A stretch of DNA of 64,000 bases from assembly GCF_014931565.1 (NCBI RefSeq), contig NZ_CP063353.1:372001-436000 (forward strand), read 5' to 3'. Shown here piece after piece: positions 55,809 to 63,665 of this stretch. The translations under genes were made by a program, and so were the position numbers. Source of the DNA: Clostridium sp. 'deep sea'. Its GTDB lineage: Bacteria; Bacillota; UBA994; PWPR01. The notes below the pieces were generated by a model, which saw nothing but the letters and a program-made list of their open reading frames with translations, had not been told where the DNA came from and made no database searches. Each line of letters opens with the position of its first letter. The stretch's first letter is position 1.

Positions 55809-55930
55809 GAATTGTTTAGATTTCAATAAAAATTCAAATTTAAAATTTGATATTATGGTAATAATTAGGTAGTGAGCTTAATTTAAAGTACAACAAATAA
55901 GCTTAAAAATAGACTAGAGCAAAAATTGAA

Positions 55931-56345
55931 TTAAGATGCTTTTATCTCGTATTTTAAGAGTTGATTAGTCATGAATCTATGATATTTATTAATATTTTTA
56001 GCAAATACATAGAATAGTATTTCTTTATACACTTTCTCTTGGGAGCGATTATTAAACCTTCTAAAACCATTATTTTCTATTCATTTCCTAAAAAAGAACC
56101 TTCTGTTTCAATAGAACGAATAACTCTATTAATACCTTGGTCACTTTGTATTAAACTATCCGATGTGACATTAAGCCTTTCCCAAGTATATTTATTCTCA
56201 ATTTTTATTTTTATTTATGTCTTTTTCTGTGTACTTATATAAACATTTTTTATGTGAACAACCATCACAACTTTGGCTACGATACACTTACTTCTTTTTA
56301 TGCAAGTTTTGTATTTTTGCTAAGAGCATAACAACTTAATTAACA
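55931..56345 (-). pseudogene. Remnant of an IS1182-type transposase, C-terminal part
   Basis: Minus-strand pieces in different frames read like the C-terminal third of IS1182-family transposases: YRSQSCDGCSHKKCLYKYT (Cys cluster), then SDQGINRVIRSIETEGSFL, then NNGFRRFNNRSQEKVYKEI continuing to a stop at 55931. At least two frameshifts and several stops separate the pieces; the N-terminal and DDE part is not visible. The rest of the 55.8-56.6 kb gap is AT-rich with no supported gene. Confidence 0.72.
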
Positions 56346-56471
56346 GTTCTCCACAAGTTCTTAGTTTATACCCAATCGATGTTTGGGCATATAAAGTATT
56401 AATGAAATAATAATCTCTAATTATTAAAATAATATTATTCTAATATTTTTTAATATTACTGTTATATTTAT

Positions 56472-56511
56472 GCACATTTTTCTTTTCTTTTTGCCTTTTT
56501 AATATTAGATA
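56472..56511 (+). promoter_or_regulatory. Promoter-like box before the split-sigma operon
   Basis: GCACATTTT at 56472 with CTTTTTAA 23 bases and TATTAG 31 bases downstream of its start; the same elements at the same distances precede the M23 gene (57359). Ends about 80 bases before the sigma gene. Confidence 0.55.
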
Positions 56512-56588
56512 GTTTATTTTTAGTTGAGCTATAAATTTAGATCTCTGTATTTACATATTAAAATTAACTAATAATTTAATTTAAGGAA

Positions 56589-56999
56589 GTGATTTTTATA
56601 TTAGTTACAGACAGACAATTCTTGAGTTATATAAAGATATGCTTAAAGGGCAAAACTATTCGTTTTAAAAAACATATTAATGATTATTACTCTAAAGAGC
56701 TTTTAATTTTAAACTCTAAAGTGGAAAAAGAAGCTTTTGAAATATTAGAATTATTACCTGATGAATCAATACAAGATTTTTTTTATTGCTTTAGCAAAGA
56801 AATACTGCATAAATTTCTTAAAAACATACTATCTACCAGAGAACATAAAGTCATTACCCTAACAGTAATTGAGAATAGAACAGATGAATCAGTAGGAGGT
56901 AGTTTAAATATTTCTCGATCTACAGTATCTAGAGTACGTAAAAAAGCTTTGAATAAGATCAAGATAAATCTTAAAAAAGGAGGTATGTTTTGTGGATGA
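56589..56999 (+). CDS. Sigma-70 region 4-like DNA-binding protein (SigO-type half sigma)
   Basis: Up to 136 residues. The C-terminal 45 residues form a sigma region 4 helix-turn-helix (STREHKVITLTVIENR, then SVGGSLNISRSTVSRVRKKA); the N-terminal part is basic and helical, with no recognisable region 2. This is the layout of SigO (YvrI) in Bacillus, which works with RsoA. GTG 56589 lies inside the ribosome site AAGGAAGTGAT; an ATA at 56598 is better spaced and may be the true start. The YvrJ gene overlaps its end by 8 bases and the region 2-like gene follows. Confidence 0.7.
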   Translation: MIFILVTDRQFLSYIKICLKGKTIRFKKHINDYYSKELLILNSKVEKEAFEILELLPDESIQDFFYCFSKEILHKFLKNILSTREHKVITLTVIENRTDESVGGSLNISRSTVSRVRKKALNKIKINLKKGGMFCG

Positions 57000-57150
57000 A
57001 ATGTTAAAGTCAATAGGTAATTTTGGATTTCCTATTGTAATAACTATCTACTTATTAGTACGAATTGAAGGTAAACTTGAGCAATTAAGGTTATCTCTAC
57101 TTGAGCTAACAGAGAGTATTAGAGATCTAAAATATCTTAAGGTTGATTAA
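56992..57150 (+). CDS. yvrJ: YvrJ family protein (holin-like single-span peptide)
   Basis: 52-residue peptide starting at GTG 56992 behind AAAAAGGAGGT: MDEMLKSIGNFGFPIVITIY, one membrane helix (about 8-25), then a charged helix (RIEGKLEQLRLSLLELTESI). This matches the YvrJ family (GFPIxVxxYLLxRxE). The architecture also resembles BhlA/UviB bacteriocin-linked holins. It overlaps the sigma gene by 8 bases and ends one base before the region 2-like gene, so all three are one operon. In Bacillus yvrJ lies next to sigO-rsoA. Confidence 0.78.
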   Translation: MDEMLKSIGNFGFPIVITIYLLVRIEGKLEQLRLSLLELTESIRDLKYLKVD

Positions 57151-57151
57151 T

Positions 57152-57346
57152 ATGAAATTCACTGAACTTATAGAAGAAATTCAAGTCACAGACAATGAAG
57201 TTGCATGGCAAAAAATGCTTGATAAATTAGAACCTTTAATTAATTCTCTCTCAAGATATGTCCCCTCACAATATCGTGATGACCTAAGACAAGTACTCTA
57301 TATAGAAGTAATAAGAGTTGTTAGAAGCTTTAAACTTGAAAAATAA
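57152..57346 (+). CDS. Sigma region 2-like small protein (RsoA-type)
   Basis: 64 residues: helix LIEEIQVTDNEVAWQKMLDK, then LEPLINSLSRYVPSQYRDDL and RQVLYIEVIRVVRSFKLEK. The string PLIxxxSRYxxxxxxDDLxQxxxIxxIRxVxxF follows sigma factor region 2.1-2.2 (PLI...R...EDLxQE...F), which binds the beta' clamp helices; DNA-melting region 2.3-2.4 is missing. This is what RsoA provides for SigO in Bacillus. I choose ATG 57152 over an upstream in-frame TTG. Short length and weak ribosome site lower the certainty. Confidence 0.68.
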   Translation: MKFTELIEEIQVTDNEVAWQKMLDKLEPLINSLSRYVPSQYRDDLRQVLYIEVIRVVRSFKLEK

Positions 57347-57358
57347 ATATTAAAATTT

Positions 57359-57398
57359 GCACGTTTTGTTGTTGACGATGTCTTTTAAGTAATAGAAA
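57359..57398 (+). promoter_or_regulatory. Promoter-like box before the M23 gene
   Basis: GCACGTTTTG at 57359-57368, CTTTTAA at 57382 and TAATAGAAAG at 57390; distances of 23 and 31 bases equal those at 56472. Matches at 14 of 18 positions over the downstream block. Confidence 0.55.
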
Positions 57399-57435
57399 GC
57401 TAGTTTTCAAAATAAATACTAAGGAGATGTTATTT

Positions 57436-58275
57436 ATGGCATTACAATTAAGTTACGGTGTTCGGTTTATGGATCAGAAGGCAGTTAACGATCTTATTAA
57501 TTGTGGGTTTATACCACAAAATGTTGGAGAAGTTATTAATGGTAACATAACTATGAGATCATATACCTATTTTACACCGTATTATCCTCTAGATGATACT
57601 GCTTATGTTAATAATGATAATGGACAATTAAGTTATATAGGAAATTGGGTTAGGACAGATATTGCGAATGCAAACCCTATAGGTCCTAGGGAGTATTATT
57701 TACATCCACCGGTTGCATTTGAGGATATTAAAAACTATAATTGTGTAGAAACGGCAGGATATCCAAAATATCCAAGGGGAAGTCGTCATAAAGGAGTAGA
57801 TTGGGCGAACGGAATCTATAACCTAAATATTGATGTATGTGCAGTTGATTACGGTAGAGTCTTAGAGGTACGAGATGGTTGTAATTGCAAATACTTTGAT
57901 AAAGATGGAGACGGAAAAAGAGATAATGTAGTTGGAACTAATTGTGGAACTACTTATCATTCTGGAGGTAATAAGGTACGTATAATGCTAAATGATGGTA
58001 CTATAGTTGACTATATGCATCTAAAAGAGAATTCCATATGTGTTGTTAAGGATGATTATGTTAACCCAGGTGATAAAATTGGTGTTTTAGGTACTACTGG
58101 AAGAAGTACCGGACTACATCTGCATTTTCAAAGAAACAATGCGAATGATGATCCAATATCCCCATACAAACATCTCATAATGTTTTACGATATAAATGAA
58201 AATATAGAACCAAACTGGAAGATTGCTAAGCAATCGGGAAAAACCTATACCCTTAATCAACTTCTATTACTTTAA
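57436..58275 (+). CDS. M23 (LytM-type) metallo-endopeptidase without signal peptide
   Basis: 279-residue protein. The C-terminal two thirds form an M23 peptidase: zinc ligands H118 and D122 in SRHKGVDWA, H195 in DYMHL, and H228/H230 in TGLHLHFQ. Such enzymes cut peptidoglycan cross-bridges. A calcium-loop-like DKDGDGKRD (155-163) and several Cys are inserted in the domain. The N-terminal 100 residues are not recognised, and there is no signal peptide or membrane helix, so export would need another route. ATG 57436 has AAGGAGAT eight bases upstream. It has the same promoter-like box as the split-sigma operon. A decayed IS follows its stop by about 24 bases. Confidence 0.85.
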   Translation: MALQLSYGVRFMDQKAVNDLINCGFIPQNVGEVINGNITMRSYTYFTPYYPLDDTAYVNNDNGQLSYIGNWVRTDIANANPIGPREYYLHPPVAFEDIKNYNCVETAGYPKYPRGSRHKGVDWANGIYNLNIDVCAVDYGRVLEVRDGCNCKYFDKDGDGKRDNVVGTNCGTTYHSGGNKVRIMLNDGTIVDYMHLKENSICVVKDDYVNPGDKIGVLGTTGRSTGLHLHFQRNNANDDPISPYKHLIMFYDINENIEPNWKIAKQSGKTYTLNQLLLL

Positions 58276-58299
58276 TAAAAAAGCGCATGCAATATGAAC

Positions 58300-59489
58300 T
58301 GAACCATAATAAGTAGACACAGAAAAAGAGTCACTAGGCATGATTTCTATATTCATTAGGAGTCATGCCATTTAATTTTAATTGAGGTCTATCACAATTA
58401 TAAAACTCAATATAATGATTTACCCTTGAAACCAAATCATCTTGACAAGAAGGAATGCAAAACTTAAGATCTTCAGATTTCATGTGTGAAAAGAAAATTT
58501 CACAAGGTGAATTATCTAAACAATTACCCTTACGAGAATTACTAGGGATCAGCTTATTATTAGTGAGTAGTATTTAAATTTCTTAAGAGTGTGTTGATAG
58601 CCCTAATCAGGATGAAGAATAGCTCCAGCAAGAACATTTCCGAATTTATCAATCAACATATTCATGTATCAAAAAGTAATTTATAGTTGTTAAATTAGAG
58701 ATATTATATGCTAAAATTGAATTATTATAAAGGTCTTTAATAACGCTAAGATATAATCGACCACTTTTGTGGTATATATAGCTAATATCAGTAACAATTT
58801 TTGTAATGGTGAACAAGCTCTAAAATCTCTGGTTAAGAATGTTTGGTGAAACAATCTGTTTTTCTGTTCCTTATAAGGTGTCGTATATCGATACCTTTTT
58901 TTCTTATTAGTGATTTTAGTCCAAGGATTCTCATGTATTGATAAGTTGTTTTAGGGATAATTATTAGCCTATCCTTCCGTTTAAGTTGCATGGTCTATAA
59001 CAGATCTTTTGGCCATTTATTAAAGATTTCTTTTATAAGATCTACAACATTAAGATAAAAACATAGAGCTTTTATAGAGTATTTGTCCAATGCATGAATT
59101 ATAGAGATTTAAGGAAATGGTATGTGATATTCTGAAAAAGTATCATGCTTCTAAGACAACTAGGATAGCTATAAGGGATCTCTTAGTCTCATGCTTTTAT
59201 AACTTATTGTCTTGGGTCTACCCGGAGATTTAATACCTTCGTTTTTCTAATAGAAAATATGTTCCTCCAAATTCTTATAGCTGATTTTTTCATACTGGTC
59301 GGTTATTCTGTACATTAAATTTTATAGCTACTGCTCTATAACTAGCATACTCTCTACTTAAATATGCTTTGGTAATTTATTTTTTCAACTCTTGTGTGTA
59401 AATCGTGTATTTCTGCTCTCTAATATAAAAATCTCCTAAAGTAATTTTACCACGACTCTTTTTTCACCGTATCTATTTTCGGAGGTTCA
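58300..59489 (-). mobile_element. Decayed IS3-family (IS150-type) insertion sequence
   Basis: About 1.19 kb between imperfect inverted ends (TGAACC...GAAAAAGAGTC at 58300 and its counterpart ending GGTTCA at 59489). The minus strand reads, in broken frames, as the C-terminal integrase of an IS150-type OrfB: SRKGNCLDNSPCEIFFSHMK, then SEDLKFCIPSCQDDLVSRV, NHYIEFYNCDRPQLKLNG and MTPNEYRNHA. Many stops and frameshifts throughout mean it cannot transpose by itself. No clear target duplication. Confidence 0.8.
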
Positions 59490-59635
59490 TTTATTTAAGT
59501 GGCTCTTTTTTTAATCAGTAATTACTAATAATATAACCATTTTATAAAAATATTCATTACTGATACCATATATCTTATTTATTTGATATAATCAATATAT
59601 ATTACCAACTAGACTTTTATTGAGGTGACCATGCC

Positions 59636-61462
59636 ATGAAAAACCATATTACAAGTTCAATTATATTTGTTATTTTAATTATATCGCTACTTACAGCCTG
59701 CCAACCAAGCATAGAATCTCAACTACAAACCATGGGCTATCAATATAACAAAGAAAGCTTTTTTAAGAGTATTAAGCAATGCGATATAGGAGCAGTTAAG
59801 TTATTTATCGAAGATGGATTTGATGTAAACATTTTTGATTCTAAGAATAAAAGTCTTCTTTACTATGCTGTAGATTCTGAATCAGAAGAGATTGTTAATT
59901 TACTAATTGAAAATGGTGCTAATATAAATTCATCAGACTGCCCTTTGGAAGCAGCTTGTAAAAGAATTAATTTAACAATAGTAAAACTATTGTTGAATAA
60001 TGGAGCTAGGTTAGATTTATCACCTAAACCGTTAAATGCAATAATTACAAGAAATATTGCAATTGCTGAACTCCTTCTTAAAAATGGAGCTGACCCAAAT
60101 TATTTTTGTACACCAATGGCAATAGAGCTAGCTACTCAAGATAACTATACTGAAATGATTAAATTACTAATTAAGTACGGTGCAGAGTTAAATAATATTG
60201 CTAATCCGTTAAATGAAGCTATCCAAAAAAATAATATAAAAATAACAAAATTACTTTTAGATAGTGGAGCTGACCCGAATAATGCACTTAAAAAACTCCC
60301 TTTACAATCAGCAATTGATAACAATAATCTTGAGATATTTAATTTACTTGTTGAATATGGTGCCGATGTTAATAAAATTAAAAACTCTGGTTTTTACCAT
60401 AAAGATTTGTTTAATTTGGGCTACATGTTTAATGAAGATAATTATATTAAAAGCTTACATGATGGTAACTATGAAGCAATCAAACTGTTTTTAATTGAAG
60501 GATTTGACCCTAACTTAGAGATTAATTACGATAGATTTCCAATAATAGTTGCAACTGAAAAACAAAGAAAAGACTTAATAACATTACTGTTAGACTATGG
60601 GGCAAATATTAATATATGTGGGTTTTACTTAAATACAGCATTGTATGAAGCTGTTTCTTCTGAAAATATTGAAATAATTCAATACTTAATTGAGAAAGGG
60701 GCTAACCCAAGTGATGGTATTGCTTGCGCAGTTAGTAAAGATAATATTGATTTAGTAAAGTACTTTTTAAACTTAGGAGCTAACCCAAATGCAGGTTTCC
60801 CTGCATCTGCTTTTATAATTGCTACAGAAAAAGAAAACTATGAAATGATGGAGCTATTATTATTCAATGGAGCAGATATTGAAGACAAGGTTGAATCTAA
60901 TTATGCGAACTACTCTAGTGCTTTGGAAATCGCTACCTATAATAACAAATTGGAACTTGTACAATTTCTAGTTGAGAATGGGGCTAATTATGAAAGGTGC
61001 TTAACAAATGCTATTGCAGGAGAAGCAGTTGAAGCTTTTCATTACTTTATTCACTTTGGTGCAGACCCTAATAAGAGTGGTGATTTACCTCTCCCAATTT
61101 GTCAAACAGCCTGCATGGGTAATATTGAGTTCTTAGATATATTGCTTAAAAACGGAGCAGAAATAGATAAATATGCAACTAATGATCCTTATAGAACAAC
61201 AGCTATTAGTGAAGCAGCTAAAAATGATTATTTAGATATTGTTAAGTTTTTAGTAAAAAACGGTGCAGATATTCATAGAACAGATGCAGCTACCCCTTTA
61301 GTAACTGCTGCTGAAATGGGCAGAATAGAAGTCGTTAAATATCTTTTAGAACAAGGTGTAGACATTAATATTAAGAATCATTTAGGCAAAACAGCTCTAG
61401 AGGTCGCAAAATCGTATAGACAACAAGTAATGATTGATTTTCTAGAGTCTTATGCAAAATAA
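59636..61462 (+). CDS. Ankyrin-repeat lipoprotein 1
   Basis: 608-residue lipoprotein: signal peptide with lipobox LLTAC (Cys about residue 21), then about 18 ankyrin repeats (pattern A...N..IxxLLLxNGADxN). A capping motif LQTMGYQYNKESFFKSIKQC after the lipobox recurs as LGYMFNEDNYIKSLHDGNYE near residue 260, so the protein consists of two modules. Anchored on the outer face of the membrane it would bind other proteins; partner unknown. Nearly identical at its N-terminus to the next gene. Confidence 0.88.
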   Translation: MKNHITSSIIFVILIISLLTACQPSIESQLQTMGYQYNKESFFKSIKQCDIGAVKLFIEDGFDVNIFDSKNKSLLYYAVDSESEEIVNLLIENGANINSSDCPLEAACKRINLTIVKLLLNNGARLDLSPKPLNAIITRNIAIAELLLKNGADPNYFCTPMAIELATQDNYTEMIKLLIKYGAELNNIANPLNEAIQKNNIKITKLLLDSGADPNNALKKLPLQSAIDNNNLEIFNLLVEYGADVNKIKNSGFYHKDLFNLGYMFNEDNYIKSLHDGNYEAIKLFLIEGFDPNLEINYDRFPIIVATEKQRKDLITLLLDYGANINICGFYLNTALYEAVSSENIEIIQYLIEKGANPSDGIACAVSKDNIDLVKYFLNLGANPNAGFPASAFIIATEKENYEMMELLLFNGADIEDKVESNYANYSSALEIATYNNKLELVQFLVENGANYERCLTNAIAGEAVEAFHYFIHFGADPNKSGDLPLPICQTACMGNIEFLDILLKNGAEIDKYATNDPYRTTAISEAAKNDYLDIVKFLVKNGADIHRTDAATPLVTAAEMGRIEVVKYLLEQGVDINIKNHLGKTALEVAKSYRQQVMIDFLESYAK

Positions 61463-61472
61463 TTTTAGTTTG

Positions 61473-61495
61473 AGGAACGCATGCAATGCGTTCCC
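61473..61495 (+). terminator. Hairpin between the ankyrin genes
   Basis: Perfect stem GGAACGCAT / ATGCGTTCC with a GCA loop; no clear T-run, so a weak terminator or RNA-stability element. Confidence 0.5.
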
Positions 61496-61548
61496 ATAAT
61501 TTTAAAGAAATCATTTCTTTCACCAAATATCCTTAGGGTGGTTACATA

Positions 61549-63379
61549 ATGACATTACGTTTGTTTAAAATATTATCCTTAATTATTGTTACTCTTATCT
61601 TCATAGCCTGCCAACCAAGCATAGAATCTCAACTACAAACTATGGGTTATCAATATAACAAAGAAAGCTTTTTTAAGAGTATTAAGCAATGTGATATAGA
61701 AGCAGTCAAATTATTTATCGAAGATGGATTTATGAAAAAAATTACTAAAAACCAATGTACCTTAACAATTGCAATAAGTACAAAATCTACTGAGCTTATT
61801 AAGTTACTTATTGAAAATGGTGCTGATGTTAATTCATCGTCTAAACCTCTAGAAACTGCTATATCCTATGGTAATTTTTATGTTACTAAATTATTAGTCG
61901 ATAATGGTGCTGATATTTTACATAATGATAGGTGTTTATATAATGCAGTTAAAATAAATAATTATGATATTATTGAGTTTCTGCTTAAAAAAGGAGTAGA
62001 CCCAAACATAACAACTCAACCCATGCCCATAGAATTAGCTGTAAAAAATAATAATATTGAAATATTGAACCTACTATTAAAACACGATGCTAAATTGAAT
62101 GGCATTGCAAACCCTCTAATAATAGCTATTAGCAATAATAACCTAGAAATGATTACTATTAATTGACAAAGGTGTAGATATAAACAAAGGAGTAGATACA
62201 ACACCAATAGAATTGGCAATTGATAAAAATCACTTTGAAATAGTTAAACTTCTTTATAACAATGGAGCAGATATTAGTAGCATTAAAAACGAAGGGGTTT
62301 TTCATAGTAAAGCCTTAAAATTAGGATACAAATACAACAATGAAGGCTTTGAAAATAGTCTAAGAAATGGCGATTATGATGCTATCAGCTTTTTCCTAAG
62401 AGAGGGATTTGACTCTAATTTAAAATTTGATTTACATGATTATCCAATTACAATTATCGCAGAACACTGTGATACTAAACTGCTAAAACTACTACTTAAA
62501 AATGGTGCAGATATAAACTCTTTGGGTTTCTACGGTAACACTGCATTATCCACTGTGGTCCAAAAAAATAATACACAAATAGTAAATTTTTTAATTGAAA
62601 AAGGAGCGAATGTTAATCTTGGTTTTGGATTACCTTTAACTCTAGCGGTAGATAACAAAAATACTGAAATAGCTGAGATACTATTAAAACATGGAGCTGA
62701 CCCAAATAAAGGGTGGGAAGATTATCCTATTAACGATGCAACTGGTAATGAAGATTTGAGTATGATTAAATTATTATTGAAATATGGTGCCGATCTAAAT
62801 GTATCTAGTTATTCAGACTATAAGGGTTCTGGTGCATTAAACACAGCTGCTGCAACAGGAAACTTAAACCTAGTTAAGTTTTTAATCAATGAAGGTGCAG
62901 AATTAGATATGATGAGCTGTTTATCTTTATCTTTAGCAGCTAAGTCTGGCGCATTAGATATTGTTAAATATTTGATTTCACTTGATGCTCAAGTGAACAA
63001 TAATACAGTTTTTACTCCTTTGTATGCTGCAGCATATAGTGGTGAGTTAGATATAATACAAGTTCTTATCTCCTGTGGGGCTGATATAAACAAACCCTCT
63101 GGCGATGACCTAAAGACAACTCCCTTATGTATAGCTTCAAGATTTGGTCATCTTAATGTAGTTAAATACCTCATAGAACAAGGTGCAAAAGTAAACCTAC
63201 CTAGTTTAAATAGTCCACTTATATTTGCAACTGAAGAAAACCAAATAGAAGTAGTTGAATATCTATTAGATGCAGGTGCTGACATAACTAAAAAAAATAT
63301 TCAAGGAAAAACAGCCATAGATATTGCGACTAAAAAAGGTTTTAATGAAATAATGCTCTTAATTAAATCTCATAACTAA
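61549..63379 (+). pseudogene. Ankyrin-repeat lipoprotein 2, split by a frameshift
   Basis: Paralogue of the preceding gene with its own lipobox (LIFIAC) and repeats. The first frame runs 61549-62166 (205 residues) and stops after NNNLEMITIN; the second frame (62213-63379 by its first ATG, but in homology from about 62160, IDKGVDINKG) continues the repeats for 388 residues. Two bases appear lost near 62155 (ATTACTATTA where ATTAAACTATTA is expected). About 130 bases after the lipobox are almost identical to gene 1. Could be a recent pseudogene, a phase-variable state or a sequencing error. Confidence 0.8.
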
Positions 63380-63489
63380 ACCACAGGTTGGAATGGAAAC
63401 CAACCCCTACATTCAAATAATTTCAATCTATTTGTAGTAGAATGTATTGTGAATTAGTAGCATCTGCAAGCCATGTTTATATCTCGGCG

Positions 63490-63637
63490 CTACAAAGTGA
63501 AACGTATATTCAACCATTTGCAAAGCAAATCCCCACCGCGAACGAGGTGAGCCCAAACCGTTTTGCCCTAACAAACCCACCCCACGATGCCAAAGGCGAG
63601 TCCACCCCATAATTGCCTACAATTATCCAAACCAAAA
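63490..63637. repeat. Modular GC-rich repeat array, copy C (right flank of accessory island)
   Basis: Direct-orientation counterpart of the right half of copy B; 63547-63587 is identical to 55666-55706. It also contains, reversed, the unit between two GGGGTGG delimiters of copy B (ACTCGCCTTTGGCATCGT). ORFs called across it are spurious. Confidence 0.85.
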
Positions 63638-63664
63638 AAATCGCTCTTGCGAGCGATTTTTTGT
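63634..63664. terminator. Bidirectional terminator
   Basis: Stem AAAATCGCTC / GAGCGATTTT with a TTGC loop flanked by A-run and T-run, serving the minus-strand penicillin-binding protein gene. Confidence 0.88.
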
Positions 63665-63665
63665 T

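Noticed and set aside
55546-55809. ORFs on both strands inside repeat copy B, and a similar one at 63428-63610
   Set aside because: They are translations of the modular repeat (for example SWGGFVRAKRFGLTR) and recur wherever the repeat occurs; no ribosome site and no protein family.
56039-56242. 67-residue plus-strand ORF in the gap before the sigma cassette
   Set aside because: Antisense to the IS1182-type transposase remnant, which explains the coding-like signal.
60264-60494. 76-residue ORF inside ankyrin gene 1
   Set aside because: Out-of-frame shadow of the ankyrin repeats.
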